A DNA stretch of 64,000 nt from an uncultured Planctomycetaceae bacterium. Lineage in GTDB: Bacteria > Planctomycetota > Planctomycetia > Planctomycetales > Planctomycetaceae. The stretch spans positions 1 through 64,000 of the forward strand of contig CAIOKE010000331.1 in the NCBI GenBank assembly GCA_903858815.1, in the 5' to 3' direction. Position numbers and translations under genes: made by a program. Numbering within the stretch: position 1 is the stretch's first letter; each line of letters begins with the position of its first letter. Under the pieces are notes generated by a model. That model saw only the letters and a list, made by a program, of their open reading frames with translations, had not been told where the DNA came from and did not search any database. This document shows positions 24,672 through 34,489 of the stretch, in pieces.

Positions 24672-26114
24672 TCAGGGTGCAGTGGCGATAATGCAGCCGG
24701 CGGTGGTTCGAGTGATTGCCGGCAGAGTGCCCTGCTGGTGATGATTGACCAGTTCTGCAACGTCCAGTGCCACCAGTGGACTGAGTTCGTAGCGGGTTTG
24801 AGGATCGACCGGCAGTCCGGTGGCGTGGAGCCATTCGGCAGCGATACGGCTGAGCGCTGCGCGGCAGGTGTCTGCAGAGTCGCTGCCCGATTTGTTCTTG
24901 ACCGGATTGAATTCTCGCTGACGATCTCCTTCAACGATCAATGTGTTTGTCGCGGCGGGCAGTGCATCGAAGATGAAGCGTTCCAGTTTGATGGCATTCG
25001 GCTGCCCGTCGGTGGCAGTGGGCAGAGGCTGGCCGGTTTCATCGACACACGGTACGTTTTTGCGAGCGATGTGCAGTGGCAGTTCCCGGCCTGCTTCGCA
25101 GAAGCTGGCGAGGAATTGCCGATCGAACACGTGTATCGCGGTGTTGCCGGCCCAGAAGATCCACTGTCCGTTCGAATCCTGCCCAGCTGCCTGTTCAGCG
25201 GTCAGTTCGCTGTATTCAATGATTTCAGTGCGACCCTGCAGATCGACAAGGACCCCCATCCGCTCGGTCGGCGAGGATTTACAGACCACGCAGGTCGTGG
25301 CCTGCGACTGCTGCTGGATATGAAATCCCAATAGCGCCGGATCCGCGACAATTGCGGTCGGGTTGTCTACCTGATGATAGTACAGATGCTGCACTCCCTG
25401 TGCCTGCAGCAGTTCCAGCAGACCGGCGCGGGCCAGTGCCGTGACCAGTCCCCCATGTCCATCGGGTGACAGTGCCAGTTGTCCTGGGGCTGAAAGCAGC
25501 AGCTCTCCGGTTGCGGCATCCAGTGCCGGCAGGCTGCCCTGTCGGAAGAAATGCAGGCTGTCGGGTGTCAGTCCGAAGTATCGGTGCTGCTGGAAGAATG
25601 CCACTGTTTCCTCATGCGTGGCATCACTGGTCATGATGCACCAGGGCAGATCAGCACGATGTCGGCGTCGCCGTGCGAGGACCTGTTCGGCGAAGATCTG
25701 AAACAGGGTTCGGTCGGTCACTGGGCCGATGGGGAACAGTCCTTTGGGATGTTCGAATCCGAGGCGAGTCCCCTGCCCTCCGGCAACGGTGATGACGGCC
25801 ACGGTACCCGCAGAAATCGCCTGCTCGCCAATACTGCGTGCCAGTGCCCATGCCTGATGATCGGTGGCAGAGACTGGTTGGCGGACAACGCGTGAGGGGG
25901 CCTGGGCCAGTGCGGCGCGGTCGACTGAGGTGTGATTGTCAGCAGGTTGGCTGGCTGACAGCCACGTTGCCTGCAGCAGGTCAAAGTCGACGTCGGCCAG
26001 TGTGGCTGACAGGGCCATCTGCTGTGCGGGCGGCAGCAGTTGCAGGCAGGCCAGCAGTCGGTGCTGGTGGTGTTGTTGCAGGGTTTGAAGCAGTTTGGCA
26101 GGCACAGATGACAT
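24672..26114 (-). CDS. UDPGP-type UDP-N-acetylglucosamine (or UDP-sugar) pyrophosphorylase
   Basis: This 480-aa nucleotidyltransferase resembles eukaryotic UAP1 and plant UDP-sugar pyrophosphorylases instead of bacterial GlmU. The signature TVAGGQGTRLGFEHPKGLFPIGP (from residue 110) binds UTP. Family segments LPWCIMTSDATHEETVAFF, APDGHGG-like (LSPDGHGGLVTAL), YYHQVDNPTAIVADP and TERMGVLV follow, then GNTAIHVFD and the late NPVKNKSGSDS. It would make UDP-GlcNAc or another UDP-sugar from the sugar phosphate and UTP. The exact sugar is uncertain. The gene is alone on this strand. Confidence 0.88.
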   Translation of the reverse strand: MSSVPAKLLQTLQQHHQHRLLACLQLLPPAQQMALSATLADVDFDLLQATWLSASQPADNHTSVDRAALAQAPSRVVRQPVSATDHQAWALARSIGEQAISAGTVAVITVAGGQGTRLGFEHPKGLFPIGPVTDRTLFQIFAEQVLARRRRHRADLPWCIMTSDATHEETVAFFQQHRYFGLTPDSLHFFRQGSLPALDAATGELLLSAPGQLALSPDGHGGLVTALARAGLLELLQAQGVQHLYYHQVDNPTAIVADPALLGFHIQQQSQATTCVVCKSSPTERMGVLVDLQGRTEIIEYSELTAEQAAGQDSNGQWIFWAGNTAIHVFDRQFLASFCEAGRELPLHIARKNVPCVDETGQPLPTATDGQPNAIKLERFIFDALPAATNTLIVEGDRQREFNPVKNKSGSDSADTCRAALSRIAAEWLHATGLPVDPQTRYELSPLVALDVAELVNHHQQGTLPAITRTTAGCIIATAP

Positions 26115-26468
26115 AACGATGAGCCCTGAAATTGCTGGCAGCAGTTGATCGGCTTCCGGTTTGCTTTCCGTGGGCGGTGTTTTTAGTGAACGCGTGAACA
26201 GTTTTTGTGTGGTATCAAGTGAAACCGGGTTTCGACAGAATACGAAAAACCGTGCGGGATTTGCCAGTGGATCTGTGTTTGGAGTAGTTTTCGGGGGGGA
26301 TGAGTGGGCGATTATGCCGGAGTGTCCCGATGAAGGGGCAATGAAAGCGGAGTTTGGGAGTCTGGATTTTCCAACATTCTCCCCTGTTTTTTTCGTAGGG
26401 AGTGCTGGATCCGCGCGGTGGTTTGCCGTGAGCGGGCTGGTGCATGGTTTTCTGCCGGGAAGTAATTT
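26115..26468. other. Intergenic region between divergent genes
   Basis: About 350 bp without a convincing gene or strong repeat. It should hold promoters for the pyrophosphorylase (minus) and the large membrane protein (plus). A run of seven G lies near 26292. Confidence 0.5.
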
Positions 26469-29400
26469 GTGTCAGACGAAGAGCAGAATCTGGGCGGGGT
26501 CAGCAATTCGGGTGTGCCTGAGTCTCGCGCGGGCGGTCGAAAGTCGGTGTTTTCCGATGACTTTGACGATCCGGATCGTCGTGACGAGCTGGACGAGTTG
26601 CCGGAAGACGAGCCATTGACGGCGGAGCTGGTGGAGGAGGAGGCGATCCGTGGCGATTTTATGCTGCGGTGGGCGGTGGTATTGCTGTCGGTTCTGATGG
26701 CATTTACTCAGATGAGTGATACTCGCCCGTTGGTTCTGATTAAGTCGGGCGAGTACATGCGGTCGCACGGATTTCTGCCGCCTCGCACGACGGATCCGTT
26801 GTCTTTTACGATGGACGGTCGTTCGATCACGAATACGGGCTGGCTGTTTGATCACGTGGTCAGTCTGGCATGGAGTCTGGGTGGTTATTATGGGTTGACG
26901 GCGTTGAAGGTTCTGGGATCGGGATTGTTTGCTTTTCTGTTGACTCGCATATCGATCCCGGGATTGCCGACGTGGTGGAGTTCGGTGTGTGCGGCATTTG
27001 CGGTGGTCGCCTGTTCTCAGGATTTTGTACCGACGCACGAGCTGGCTGGTCTGGTTCTGCTGGCGTATCTGTTGAATCTGCTGACGGGTCATCGTCTGGG
27101 TCGAGTGGCCGGTTTGTACTGGAAGTTGCCGGCCTTGCTGGCTCTGTGGTCGAATCTGGATCCGCGTGCATGGATTGGTGCACTGTTGGTGCTGTTGTAT
27201 GCGTGGGGTTCAGCTCGTCATCGTCGGGTGCTGCTGCGTCAGGGGGCTGGTCTGGACCGAATACCGATGCCATTGGGAGCGACGGCGGGTCTGTGTTTTG
27301 CGGCCCTGCTGGTGAATCCCTTTCCGGTGGCTTCACTGGCTGCACCGCTGACTCAGTATACTCGTGAGTATCCGGCGATGCAGTTGCAGAAGAGTCTGGT
27401 ACCTGAGCTGGCGGCATCCAGTTTTGACAATCGTGTGGACTATTATTCGGCCATTCTTCCGGGTGCGGTTCGGTTGTTTGATCACACGCATGTAGCGGCG
27501 ATTGTGGTGTTGATGTTTGCTGGTGCTGCGTTGTCATTATCGGTGGGTTCAGAGCAGGCGGATTCGGCTGGTCGGGGGACGACAGCGACCGCGATTGGTG
27601 GTTTTCTGCGTCTGGTGTTGCTGCCATTTTTCGGCACAGGTCCTCGTGGAGCCCGCGATGCGGGCTTTGTGCTGATGTTCTGGGGGGTTGTGTTTCTGAT
27701 TGTTCTGAAGGCGCATGAGTTACCGGCGGCGGCGCTGGTGGCGGCAGCGGTCGCAGGCATCAGTGCTCAGGACTGGTACCGTCGTAGTTTTTCGATGACT
27801 TACACGGTGGATTCGTCTGAGCTGTTGTTTTCGCGTGGTGGTCGTGCGGCGACAGTTCTGGCGATGACTGCGATGGGATTTGCGGTGGCCACATCGCGAC
27901 TGCCTGGATCAGCACCGCTGGGTTTTGGTTTTGATCCGGAGACTCGCATCACGATTGAGACGGTTTCGCAGCAGCTGCAGAAACTGGATTCACAGGCCCG
28001 CGTGCTGCATACGCGAGTGGACCAGGGTGACCTGCTGATCTGGAATGGTCGGCGTAGTTTTCTTGACAGTCGAGTATTGCCCTTCAGTTCTGCTCAGTAT
28101 CCGGTGTTTGAGCAGCATGACAATGTCCGCCGGTCTCTGCTGCGTCCTCCGCAGTCGACGGAGTCTGCGGATCCGAAGGAGAAGGAGCGATTGCAGCAGG
28201 ATCAGCAGAAGAGTATTGCTGCGGCGAAAGAGACTCTGACGCAGTACGGGGTGACTCACTTCATGATCCGACTGGCTCCACCGGGCACTCCGGATTACGA
28301 GTCGATGCTGACATTGACATCGAGTGGTGAGTTTGTGCCTGTGAGTATTGAGGCATCGGCGGCGTTGATGGAGAAGGTTTCGGGTCAGGCTGCTCCGGAG
28401 ACCGTAGCGGCGAAGATGCCGAATTTTGTGCAGATGGCCTTTGTGGATGCGAAGCAGGACCTGAAGGAGGTGCGAATTTTCGCGAGACCGCAGGGCTTTT
28501 ATGAGCGGTATATTTATCGGAATCGTCCGGTGATGTCGGCCGAGCGTCGGCAGGCGCAGCATTACATGGCGCTGGCCAATCCGAACCCGGGTGGTCTGCA
28601 GGAAGCGGCCAACGGAATTGCGTTGCTGACGCTGGCGATTCGTGGTTTGAATCAGTCGTTGCAGGGGAATCCCAACGAGACGGCGGCCTGGATCATGCTG
28701 GGGCAGGCCTATGTGCGACTGGGCAATCTGGAGGTGCTGGTCAGTGGTACGGATCCCAGTCCGCGGCTGCGACAGACTCGATATTTTCAGGCGGTGGCGG
28801 CATTTCGTCAGGCGGTCAAAACCAATCCTGGTTCCATTCAGGCGTGGGAAGGTCTGATGAACAGTTACCAGCTGATGCAGCGGCAGGACCTGCTGCTGGA
28901 ATCGCTGGACAAGTGGCTGGAGCTGGCTGAGACCAGTACGGTACTGCCGTCGCAGCAGGAGCGATTTGAGGAATTCCGGACGCAGTGTTATGCGCAGCGG
29001 CGTGAGCTGGAGGATTTGATTACGGAATCTGATGCTCAGCTGGACAAGGAGATTGAGCAGCAGATTGCGTCGAACGCAGAGGCGATGAAGCAGCAGGCAG
29101 CGGCTGCCGGGGGCAAGGATCAGGCGCTGGATCCGACGCTGGCAGATGCCGAGGAAGCTCGGGAATTTATCATGTCGGCGGCGGCGGCCAATCGTGCTGG
29201 CAGACCTCGGCGGGCGCTGAATGTGCTGCAGGAGAACGCGGCCATGATTCGCAAGCTGCCGATGGGTGTGGTGTTGCTGGGGCAGCTGCTGCTGGAAACG
29301 GGCGAGATGGAGGAGGCTTACCTGCTGCTGCTGGGTATCAGTGAACAGGCATCGAAACAGCCTGAGATCTTCTTTGGAACGGAGTGGCAGTTACCACTGG

Positions 29401-29981
29401 CAATCAGTCAGCTGGGAGTCTGTGATTACCGCACGGCGGCTGAAACGTGGTCGGTGCAGATGGCCGACATTGAGCGTGAGATTTCCAAATCGGCGGTGTA
29501 TTCGCTGCCAATTTATTCGTTGCCTCTGGTGGCGGACAGCAATTACCAGATCAATGGTGCCCTGCCCGTCTGGCCATTTCGGCACGCCACGCTGCTGGCT
29601 CAGCAGATCAGTGGTTCGAATGAGCCTTTGTCGGATCTGGCGCTGATGCAGGCGATTGTGAAACTGGAGGCCGCGGATCTTGAGGGCGCGCGATCGATCC
29701 TGAAGCGAATCGTCACGGAATTCGGTGAAACTCGAGCTCGTGGTCTGGCGCTTGTGTATTACTCCATGGTGGATCGTGAATCTCAGCAGGTGCTTGAGCC
29801 GATGGCTTTGAATCCGTGGGAGGAGTTTGAGTTTCCGGGTGAGCCGCGACCACCTGCTCAGCCGGCTGCCGGGGCACCGGGGGCACCGGGGGAAGTCCCA
29901 GGGGGGATCCCGGGTTTACCGGTGGGAAGTAATCCTGCGGGGATCCCTTCTCAGCCGGGGCCGGTTGGAGTGCGTCCCTGA
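26469..29981 (+). CDS. 1170-aa multi-pass membrane protein with TPR-like C-terminal half
   Basis: The N-terminus is acidic and cytoplasmic. From about residue 65 to 460 it has many hydrophobic helices (LRWAVVLLSVLMAFTQM; LVLLAYLLNLL; VLMFWGVVFLIVLKAHEL), reminiscent of dolichol-phosphate-mannose-type glycosyltransferase or polymer-processing membrane proteins. A soluble segment and TPR-like helices follow (AWIMLGQAYVRLGNLEVL; ALNVLQENAAMIRKLPMGVVLLGQLLLETGEMEEAYLLL). The tail is Pro/Gly-rich (PGAPGEVPGGIPGLP). Start: GTG with GGGAAG about 8 nt upstream. No enzyme motif is recognised, so the function is unknown. Confidence 0.8.
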   Translation: MSDEEQNLGGVSNSGVPESRAGGRKSVFSDDFDDPDRRDELDELPEDEPLTAELVEEEAIRGDFMLRWAVVLLSVLMAFTQMSDTRPLVLIKSGEYMRSHGFLPPRTTDPLSFTMDGRSITNTGWLFDHVVSLAWSLGGYYGLTALKVLGSGLFAFLLTRISIPGLPTWWSSVCAAFAVVACSQDFVPTHELAGLVLLAYLLNLLTGHRLGRVAGLYWKLPALLALWSNLDPRAWIGALLVLLYAWGSARHRRVLLRQGAGLDRIPMPLGATAGLCFAALLVNPFPVASLAAPLTQYTREYPAMQLQKSLVPELAASSFDNRVDYYSAILPGAVRLFDHTHVAAIVVLMFAGAALSLSVGSEQADSAGRGTTATAIGGFLRLVLLPFFGTGPRGARDAGFVLMFWGVVFLIVLKAHELPAAALVAAAVAGISAQDWYRRSFSMTYTVDSSELLFSRGGRAATVLAMTAMGFAVATSRLPGSAPLGFGFDPETRITIETVSQQLQKLDSQARVLHTRVDQGDLLIWNGRRSFLDSRVLPFSSAQYPVFEQHDNVRRSLLRPPQSTESADPKEKERLQQDQQKSIAAAKETLTQYGVTHFMIRLAPPGTPDYESMLTLTSSGEFVPVSIEASAALMEKVSGQAAPETVAAKMPNFVQMAFVDAKQDLKEVRIFARPQGFYERYIYRNRPVMSAERRQAQHYMALANPNPGGLQEAANGIALLTLAIRGLNQSLQGNPNETAAWIMLGQAYVRLGNLEVLVSGTDPSPRLRQTRYFQAVAAFRQAVKTNPGSIQAWEGLMNSYQLMQRQDLLLESLDKWLELAETSTVLPSQQERFEEFRTQCYAQRRELEDLITESDAQLDKEIEQQIASNAEAMKQQAAAAGGKDQALDPTLADAEEAREFIMSAAAANRAGRPRRALNVLQENAAMIRKLPMGVVLLGQLLLETGEMEEAYLLLLGISEQASKQPEIFFGTEWQLPLAISQLGVCDYRTAAETWSVQMADIEREISKSAVYSLPIYSLPLVADSNYQINGALPVWPFRHATLLAQQISGSNEPLSDLALMQAIVKLEAADLEGARSILKRIVTEFGETRARGLALVYYSMVDRESQQVLEPMALNPWEEFEFPGEPRPPAQPAAGAPGAPGEVPGGIPGLPVGSNPAGIPSQPGPVGVRP

Positions 29982-30042
29982 GGCTGTTGATTTTGTCCCT
30001 GCCGTGAGCGTCATGTGTGACTCTGGTGTGAGGGGGGGGGCG

Positions 30043-30635
30043 ATGTCATCTGGCTGGCAATCGGCGGAAGACGAGTTGCGTGGTGAGCTGGAATCGGGGG
30101 AGCGTTTATTGTGGGCCGGGCAGCCTCGTCAGGGCATTCGGCTGCAGATTTTTGATCTGTTTGCGATTCCGTTCAGTTTGTTGTGGGGTGGCTTTGCGAT
30201 TGGCTGGGAGGTCATGGCCTTCGTGATGGAGGTTCCGTGGTTTTTCAAGCTGTGGGGGATTCCGTTTGTGCTGGTGGGGCTGTACATGATGGTGGGGCGT
30301 TTCTATGTGGATGCTCGTCGTCGTGCGGCTGCGTTTCAGGGAATCACCACGACCAGTCTGCTGTTTATCTCGGGCAGGGCGCGGCGAGTTGTGCAGCGAA
30401 TACCGTTGCGCAATCTGGGGCCTTTGTCGTTGCAGGAGCGTGGCGACGGATCCGGTGTGATTGGCTTTTCAGTGGTGACGATGGGCAATCCTGCGATGGG
30501 TAGGTGTTCACACAGATCCAGCAGTTTGCGCCGCAGGGGCTGGGCGACGTGCATGTGAGTCTGGAAGTGCAGGAAGACGTGCGGGGCGTGTATCGTCGGC
30601 TGCGTGATGCGATTGAAGAGGCCTCGAGGAGCTGA
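30043..30635 (+). pseudogene. Frameshifted small membrane protein gene, bPH-like
   Basis: The gene starts MSSGWQSAEDELRGELESGERLLWAGQP and has two hydrophobic helices (IFDLFAIPFSLLWGGFAIGWEVMAF; LWGIPFVLVGLYMMVG), then a beta-rich part (SLLFISGRARRVVQRIPLRN) like membrane-linked bacterial PH-domain proteins. The first frame turns to nonsense after MGNPAMG at 30499 and ends at 30558. Another frame, open from 30504, reads VFTQIQQFAPQGLGDVHVSL and continues to a sensible end (RRLRDAIEEASRS, TGA 30633-30635). Restoring one base near 30502 joins them into a 197-aa protein. Nine G at 30032-30040 stand where the ribosome binding site would be. It could be a true mutation or an assembly error. Confidence 0.7.
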
Positions 30636-30641
30636 CGTGCG

Positions 30642-31196
30642 ATGCTGCGAGTGTGTGTGTTCTGTGGTTCGAAGAGCGGGGATCGCGCGGAGTATGCGGA
30701 GTCTGCGGAGCAGCTGGGGCAATGGCTGGCGCGTGGTGGCCACACACTGATTTATGGTGGTGGCAGCACGGGGATGATGGGGCTGCTGGCGGAAGCCGTG
30801 CTGGCCGAGCGGGGGGCGGTGATTGGTGTGATTACAGAGCATCTGGCGCGGCCTGAGCTGATGCATGCGGGGGTTTGTGACATGCGGATCACTCGTGATA
30901 TGCACGCTCGCAAGGCGCTGATGCATGAGCTGTCGGACGTGTATGTGGGGTTGCCGGGTGGTTTTGGCACGTTGGAAGAGCTGTTTGAAGCTGTGACGTG
31001 GGCGCAGCTGGAGTTGCATGCTCGTCCGGTCCTGCTGCTGAATGTGGCAGGTTTGTATGACGGTCTGATTCGTCTGCTGGACGACATGACCGTGCACGGT
31101 TTTCTTTCTCTGCGCTGTCGCCGGCTGATGACAATCTGCAGTACTGATGAGGAACTGCGGATGGCTTTGCAGGCGATTCCTCAGCAAAGCTGCTGA
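30642..31196 (+). CDS. LOG family protein (cytokinin riboside 5'-monophosphate phosphoribohydrolase-like)
   Basis: This 184-aa Rossmann-fold protein carries both LOG motifs: LIYGGGSTGMMG (residues 37-48) and YVGLPGGFGTLEEL (101-114), with the catalytic Glu and Arg positions (RKALMHE) present. LOG enzymes release ribose-5-phosphate from nucleoside monophosphates; in bacteria they probably act in nucleotide salvage or repair, and cytokinin production is not implied. The ATG lies 7 bp after the end of the frameshifted gene, which suggests shared transcription. Confidence 0.92.
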   Translation: MLRVCVFCGSKSGDRAEYAESAEQLGQWLARGGHTLIYGGGSTGMMGLLAEAVLAERGAVIGVITEHLARPELMHAGVCDMRITRDMHARKALMHELSDVYVGLPGGFGTLEELFEAVTWAQLELHARPVLLLNVAGLYDGLIRLLDDMTVHGFLSLRCRRLMTICSTDEELRMALQAIPQQSC

Positions 31197-31236
31197 CTTT
31201 ACAGAACAGCCGGGGCTGTTGCACAATACGGTCCGC

Positions 31237-31264
31237 GTGACCATCTGCGTGACCATCTGCGTCA
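31237..31264 (+). repeat. Two 12-bp tandem repeats
   Basis: GCGTGACCATCT is present twice in direct tandem followed by a partial third unit (GCGT), between the LOG gene and xylB. Confidence 0.6.
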
Positions 31265-31301
31265 CAAACTCGCTGCCTGACCCAACACTGGAGCATTGTC
31301 C

Positions 31302-32834
31302 ATGCCGGTTTATCTTGGAGTTGACATCGGAACAAGTGGAACGAAGACGCTGGCGATGCAGGAGGACGGCAGGATCCTTGCTTCAGCGACGGTTGAGTAT
31401 CCACTGAGCAATCCGAAGCCGGGCTGGTCAGAGCAGAGTCCGGCCGACTGGTGGCAGGCGGTGATTGATTCGGTGCGAAAGGTGATGCGTGCGGGCAAGC
31501 TGAAGCCCGTTGATATCGGCGGGATTGGGCTCAGTGGTCAGATGCATGGCAGTGTATTTCTGGACAAGTCGCACAACGTGATCCGTCCGGCGCTGCTGTG
31601 GAATGATCAGCGTACGGTGGCTGAGTGCAGTGAGATTGAGTCGCTGGCGGGGGGGCGTGCGGAGTTGATTCGGATGGTTGCGAATCCGGCGTTGACCGGC
31701 TTTACAGCTCCGAAGATTGTCTGGTTGCGAAATCGTGAAAAACGCAACTTCGATCGCACTGTGCAGGTGCTGTTGCCCAAGGATTATGTGCGGTTTTGTC
31801 TGACGGGTGAATTTGCGACGGAGGTCAGCGATGCTTCAGGAACGCTGCTGCTGGACGTTGTGCATCGTTGCTGGTCTGCCGAGTTGCTGCAGAAGCTGGA
31901 TCTGAGTGGCAGTCTGCTGCCGAAGGTGTATGAGAGTGAGGACGTGACCGGTGTGCTGACTGAGTCAGCAGCGAAGCTGTTGGGTCTGCGAGCGGGGATT
32001 CCGGTTGTGGGTGGTGGTGGTGATCAGGCTGCCAGTGCGATTGGTAACGGGATTGTGGGTCGCGGCGTGGTATCAGCGACGATGGGCACCAGTGGTGTGG
32101 TGTTTGCTCATAGTGACGAGGTGCAGGTGGATCCGCACGGTCGTCTGCACACCTTCTGTCATGCGGTGCGTGGCAAGTGGCATGTGATGGGTTGTGTGTT
32201 GTCAGCGGGAGGCAGTCTGCAGTGGTTCCGCAATCAGTTGTGTCAGGACGAGGTTGCTCGAGCGAAGAAGCTGAAGATTGATCCGTATGAGCTGATTACT
32301 CAGGAGGCCGCAGCAGCTCCGGCGGGCAGTGAAGGCTTATTCTTCCTGCCGTATCTGACGGGCGAGCGGACTCCGCATGCCGATCCGCATGCTCGTGGCA
32401 GCTGGATTGGGCTGAGTCTGCGGCATGGCAAGGGTCATCTGGCTCGGTCTGTGATGGAGGGTGCGACTTACGCGATGCGGGATTCGCTGGAGATTGCGCG
32501 GTCGATGAATATTCCGGTGCAGGAAATTCGTTTGTCGGGCGGGGGGGCTCGCAGTGAATTCTGGCGTCAGATGCAGGCGGACATTTATGGTCAGCAGGTC
32601 GTGACGATCAATGCCTCTGAGGGGCCGGCGTATGGAGTGGCATTGCTGGCGGCTGCGGGAACGGGGGCTTACAGGTCGGTTGAGGAGGCCTGTCGAGCGA
32701 CAATTTCCGTGGTGACAAGGACCAAGCCCAAAGCGGCGGCAAATCGCATCTATAATGGGGCATTTCCGGTGTATCAGCGGCTGTATCAGTCATTGAAGTC
32801 GGATTTTGCGGCGATTCAGGGGTTATTGAAGTAG
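31302..32834 (+). CDS. xylB: Xylulokinase
   Basis: This 510-aa FGGY-family kinase phosphorylates D-xylulose at position 5. Its N-terminal ATPase fold is [13 protein letters not shown], with [17 protein letters not shown] (substrate region) and LWNDQRT. The C-terminal domain has [34 protein letters not shown] (characteristic of XylB) and [19 protein letters not shown]. Start: ATG 31302 with GGAG 8 nt upstream; an in-frame TTG at 31296 is less likely. No xylose isomerase or transporter gene is beside it. Runs of G occur in the coding part (31651) and just after the stop (32839-32846). Confidence 0.93.
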   Translation: MPVYLGVDIGTSGTKTLAMQEDGRILASATVEYPLSNPKPGWSEQSPADWWQAVIDSVRKVMRAGKLKPVDIGGIGLSGQMHGSVFLDKSHNVIRPALLWNDQRTVAECSEIESLAGGRAELIRMVANPALTGFTAPKIVWLRNREKRNFDRTVQVLLPKDYVRFCLTGEFATEVSDASGTLLLDVVHRCWSAELLQKLDLSGSLLPKVYESEDVTGVLTESAAKLLGLRAGIPVVGGGGDQAASAIGNGIVGRGVVSATMGTSGVVFAHSDEVQVDPHGRLHTFCHAVRGKWHVMGCVLSAGGSLQWFRNQLCQDEVARAKKLKIDPYELITQEAAAAPAGSEGLFFLPYLTGERTPHADPHARGSWIGLSLRHGKGHLARSVMEGATYAMRDSLEIARSMNIPVQEIRLSGGGARSEFWRQMQADIYGQQVVTINASEGPAYGVALLAAAGTGAYRSVEEACRATISVVTRTKPKAAANRIYNGAFPVYQRLYQSLKSDFAAIQGLLK

Positions 32835-33054
32835 AGCAGGGGGGGGCAGTTTTGGGGACTTTGTGGGGGAATCCTGGTGGGTTGTGGCCCGGATTCGTCA
32901 CACTGTTCCGTCTGCCTGCCGGAATTTCTTCGCGGCGGCACCAAAAAACGGTGACCGATTTTGAATTCCCCCCGGAAATGACTACTCTGGGGTGTTCCGA
33001 GCGATTTCCTTCCAGGAATGCTCATAGCTGAATGCCCGCACAGCAATCACGTTC

Positions 33055-34473
33055 ATGGCTGATCTCAAGCAAGACACGGCAGATCTTTCAACCATCCCGA
33101 TTCGCGTCCTGATCGTGGACGACGACGAGGGTCATGCGCAGGCCGTGGCTGAGGCTCTGGAGCGTATTAACTGTGACTGTCGGGTGGCGGGTTCTGGTGA
33201 GCGGGGTGCTCAGCTGGTTCATGCCGAATCGTGGGACGTGATCGTCACGGATCTCCGCATGGAGGACGTTGATGGTCTGGAGATTCTGCGGATAGCCAAG
33301 GAAGAGCTGCCTGAAGCGGAAGTGATCGTGCTGACTGGTCATGGTTCGATTCATTCGGCTGTGACGGCGATGCAGCATGGTGCCTATACCTATCTGACCA
33401 AACCTCTGGACATTACAGAGCTTCGTTCGGCGGTTGAGAAGGCATCGGCAAGGCTGCGTCTGATTCGTCGCAACGCCGAGCTGCGTCGTTCTCTGGACGA
33501 GCGGTTTGGTTTTGAGGGAGTGATCGGTACCAGTCCGCAGATGCACGCGATCGTAGAGATTCTGAAGAACGTATCGCCGACGGACATTACGGTTCTGATT
33601 CAGGGCGAGAACGGCACGGGCAAGGAGCTGGTTGCTCGTGCACTGCATCAGAACAGTCCGCAGAAGAACAAGCCATTTGTGCCATTGAACATTTCGGCGC
33701 TGCCTGACAGTATTCTGGAGAGTGAATTATTTGGTCATGAGGCGGGAGCCTTTACGGGTGCTCAGGGGCGGCGGATCGGCAAGTTTGAGCATGCCAACGG
33801 AGGCACCTTGTTTCTGGATGAAGTGGGCGAGATGCCTCTGGATACGCAGGTGAAGCTGCTGCGAGTCCTTGAGGAGCGTCGGATTACTCGTCTGGGTGCC
33901 AACGACGAGTTACCGATCAACGTTCGGCTGGTGGCTGCGACGAACGCGGATCTGCAGAAGAATGTGGCGGACGGAAAATTCCGTGAGGACCTGTATTATC
34001 GACTGAATGTGGTGACGATTTATCTGCCTCCGCTGCGTGAGCGCACGGGTGATATTCCGTTACTGATGGAGCATTTCCTGCGTGAGATGTCTCGTCGGAT
34101 GGGTCGTGAGGTGCAGGGATTTTCGCGCGCGGCCCGAAAGGCGTTGCTGGCTTATCACTGGCCGGGCAACATTCGTCAGCTGCGAAATGTGATTGAGCGG
34201 ATGCTGGTGCTGGATTCTGACGGCATTCTGGACATTGATGGGTTGCCGCCGGAGATTGCGACACTGGTGCGGGATCAGGTTCCGGAGCCCGACGTGGATG
34301 CTCCTGCGGGTGCAGATGCGTTGATTGGCAAGCCGATGACGGAAGTGGAAAAGTATTACATCATGCGGGCGCTGGATCTGGCGGACGGGAATCGCGAAGA
34401 AGCGGCGCGGATGCTGGATATTGGTGAGCGGACATTGTACCGGAAGATCAAGGAATACGACCTGACCAGGTAA
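33055..34473 (+). CDS. Sigma-54-dependent response regulator, NtrC family
   Basis: This 472-aa regulator has a receiver domain (VDDDEGHAQ, phospho-acceptor Asp66 in VIVTDLRME, Lys116 in YLTKPLD). The AAA+ sigma-54 activator domain has Walker A GENGTGKE at 184-191, [16 protein letters not shown] with the sigma-54 contact loop GAFTGA at 231-236, FLDEVGEMP and [10 protein letters not shown]. The C-terminal Fis-type helix-turn-helix is [23 protein letters not shown]. Phosphorylation should drive assembly and sigma-54 promoter opening. No histidine kinase is adjacent, so it is an orphan. The glycosyltransferase starts 16 bp later. Confidence 0.95.
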   Translation: MADLKQDTADLSTIPIRVLIVDDDEGHAQAVAEALERINCDCRVAGSGERGAQLVHAESWDVIVTDLRMEDVDGLEILRIAKEELPEAEVIVLTGHGSIHSAVTAMQHGAYTYLTKPLDITELRSAVEKASARLRLIRRNAELRRSLDERFGFEGVIGTSPQMHAIVEILKNVSPTDITVLIQGENGTGKELVARALHQNSPQKNKPFVPLNISALPDSILESELFGHEAGAFTGAQGRRIGKFEHANGGTLFLDEVGEMPLDTQVKLLRVLEERRITRLGANDELPINVRLVAATNADLQKNVADGKFREDLYYRLNVVTIYLPPLRERTGDIPLLMEHFLREMSRRMGREVQGFSRAARKALLAYHWPGNIRQLRNVIERMLVLDSDGILDIDGLPPEIATLVRDQVPEPDVDAPAGADALIGKPMTEVEKYYIMRALDLADGNREEAARMLDIGERTLYRKIKEYDLTR

Positions 34474-34489
34474 TGTGAGTGGCAGGGGC

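Noticed and set aside
26161-26619. 152-aa frame before the large membrane protein
   Set aside because: It overlaps the start of the 1170-aa gene by about 150 bp and has no domain or start signal.
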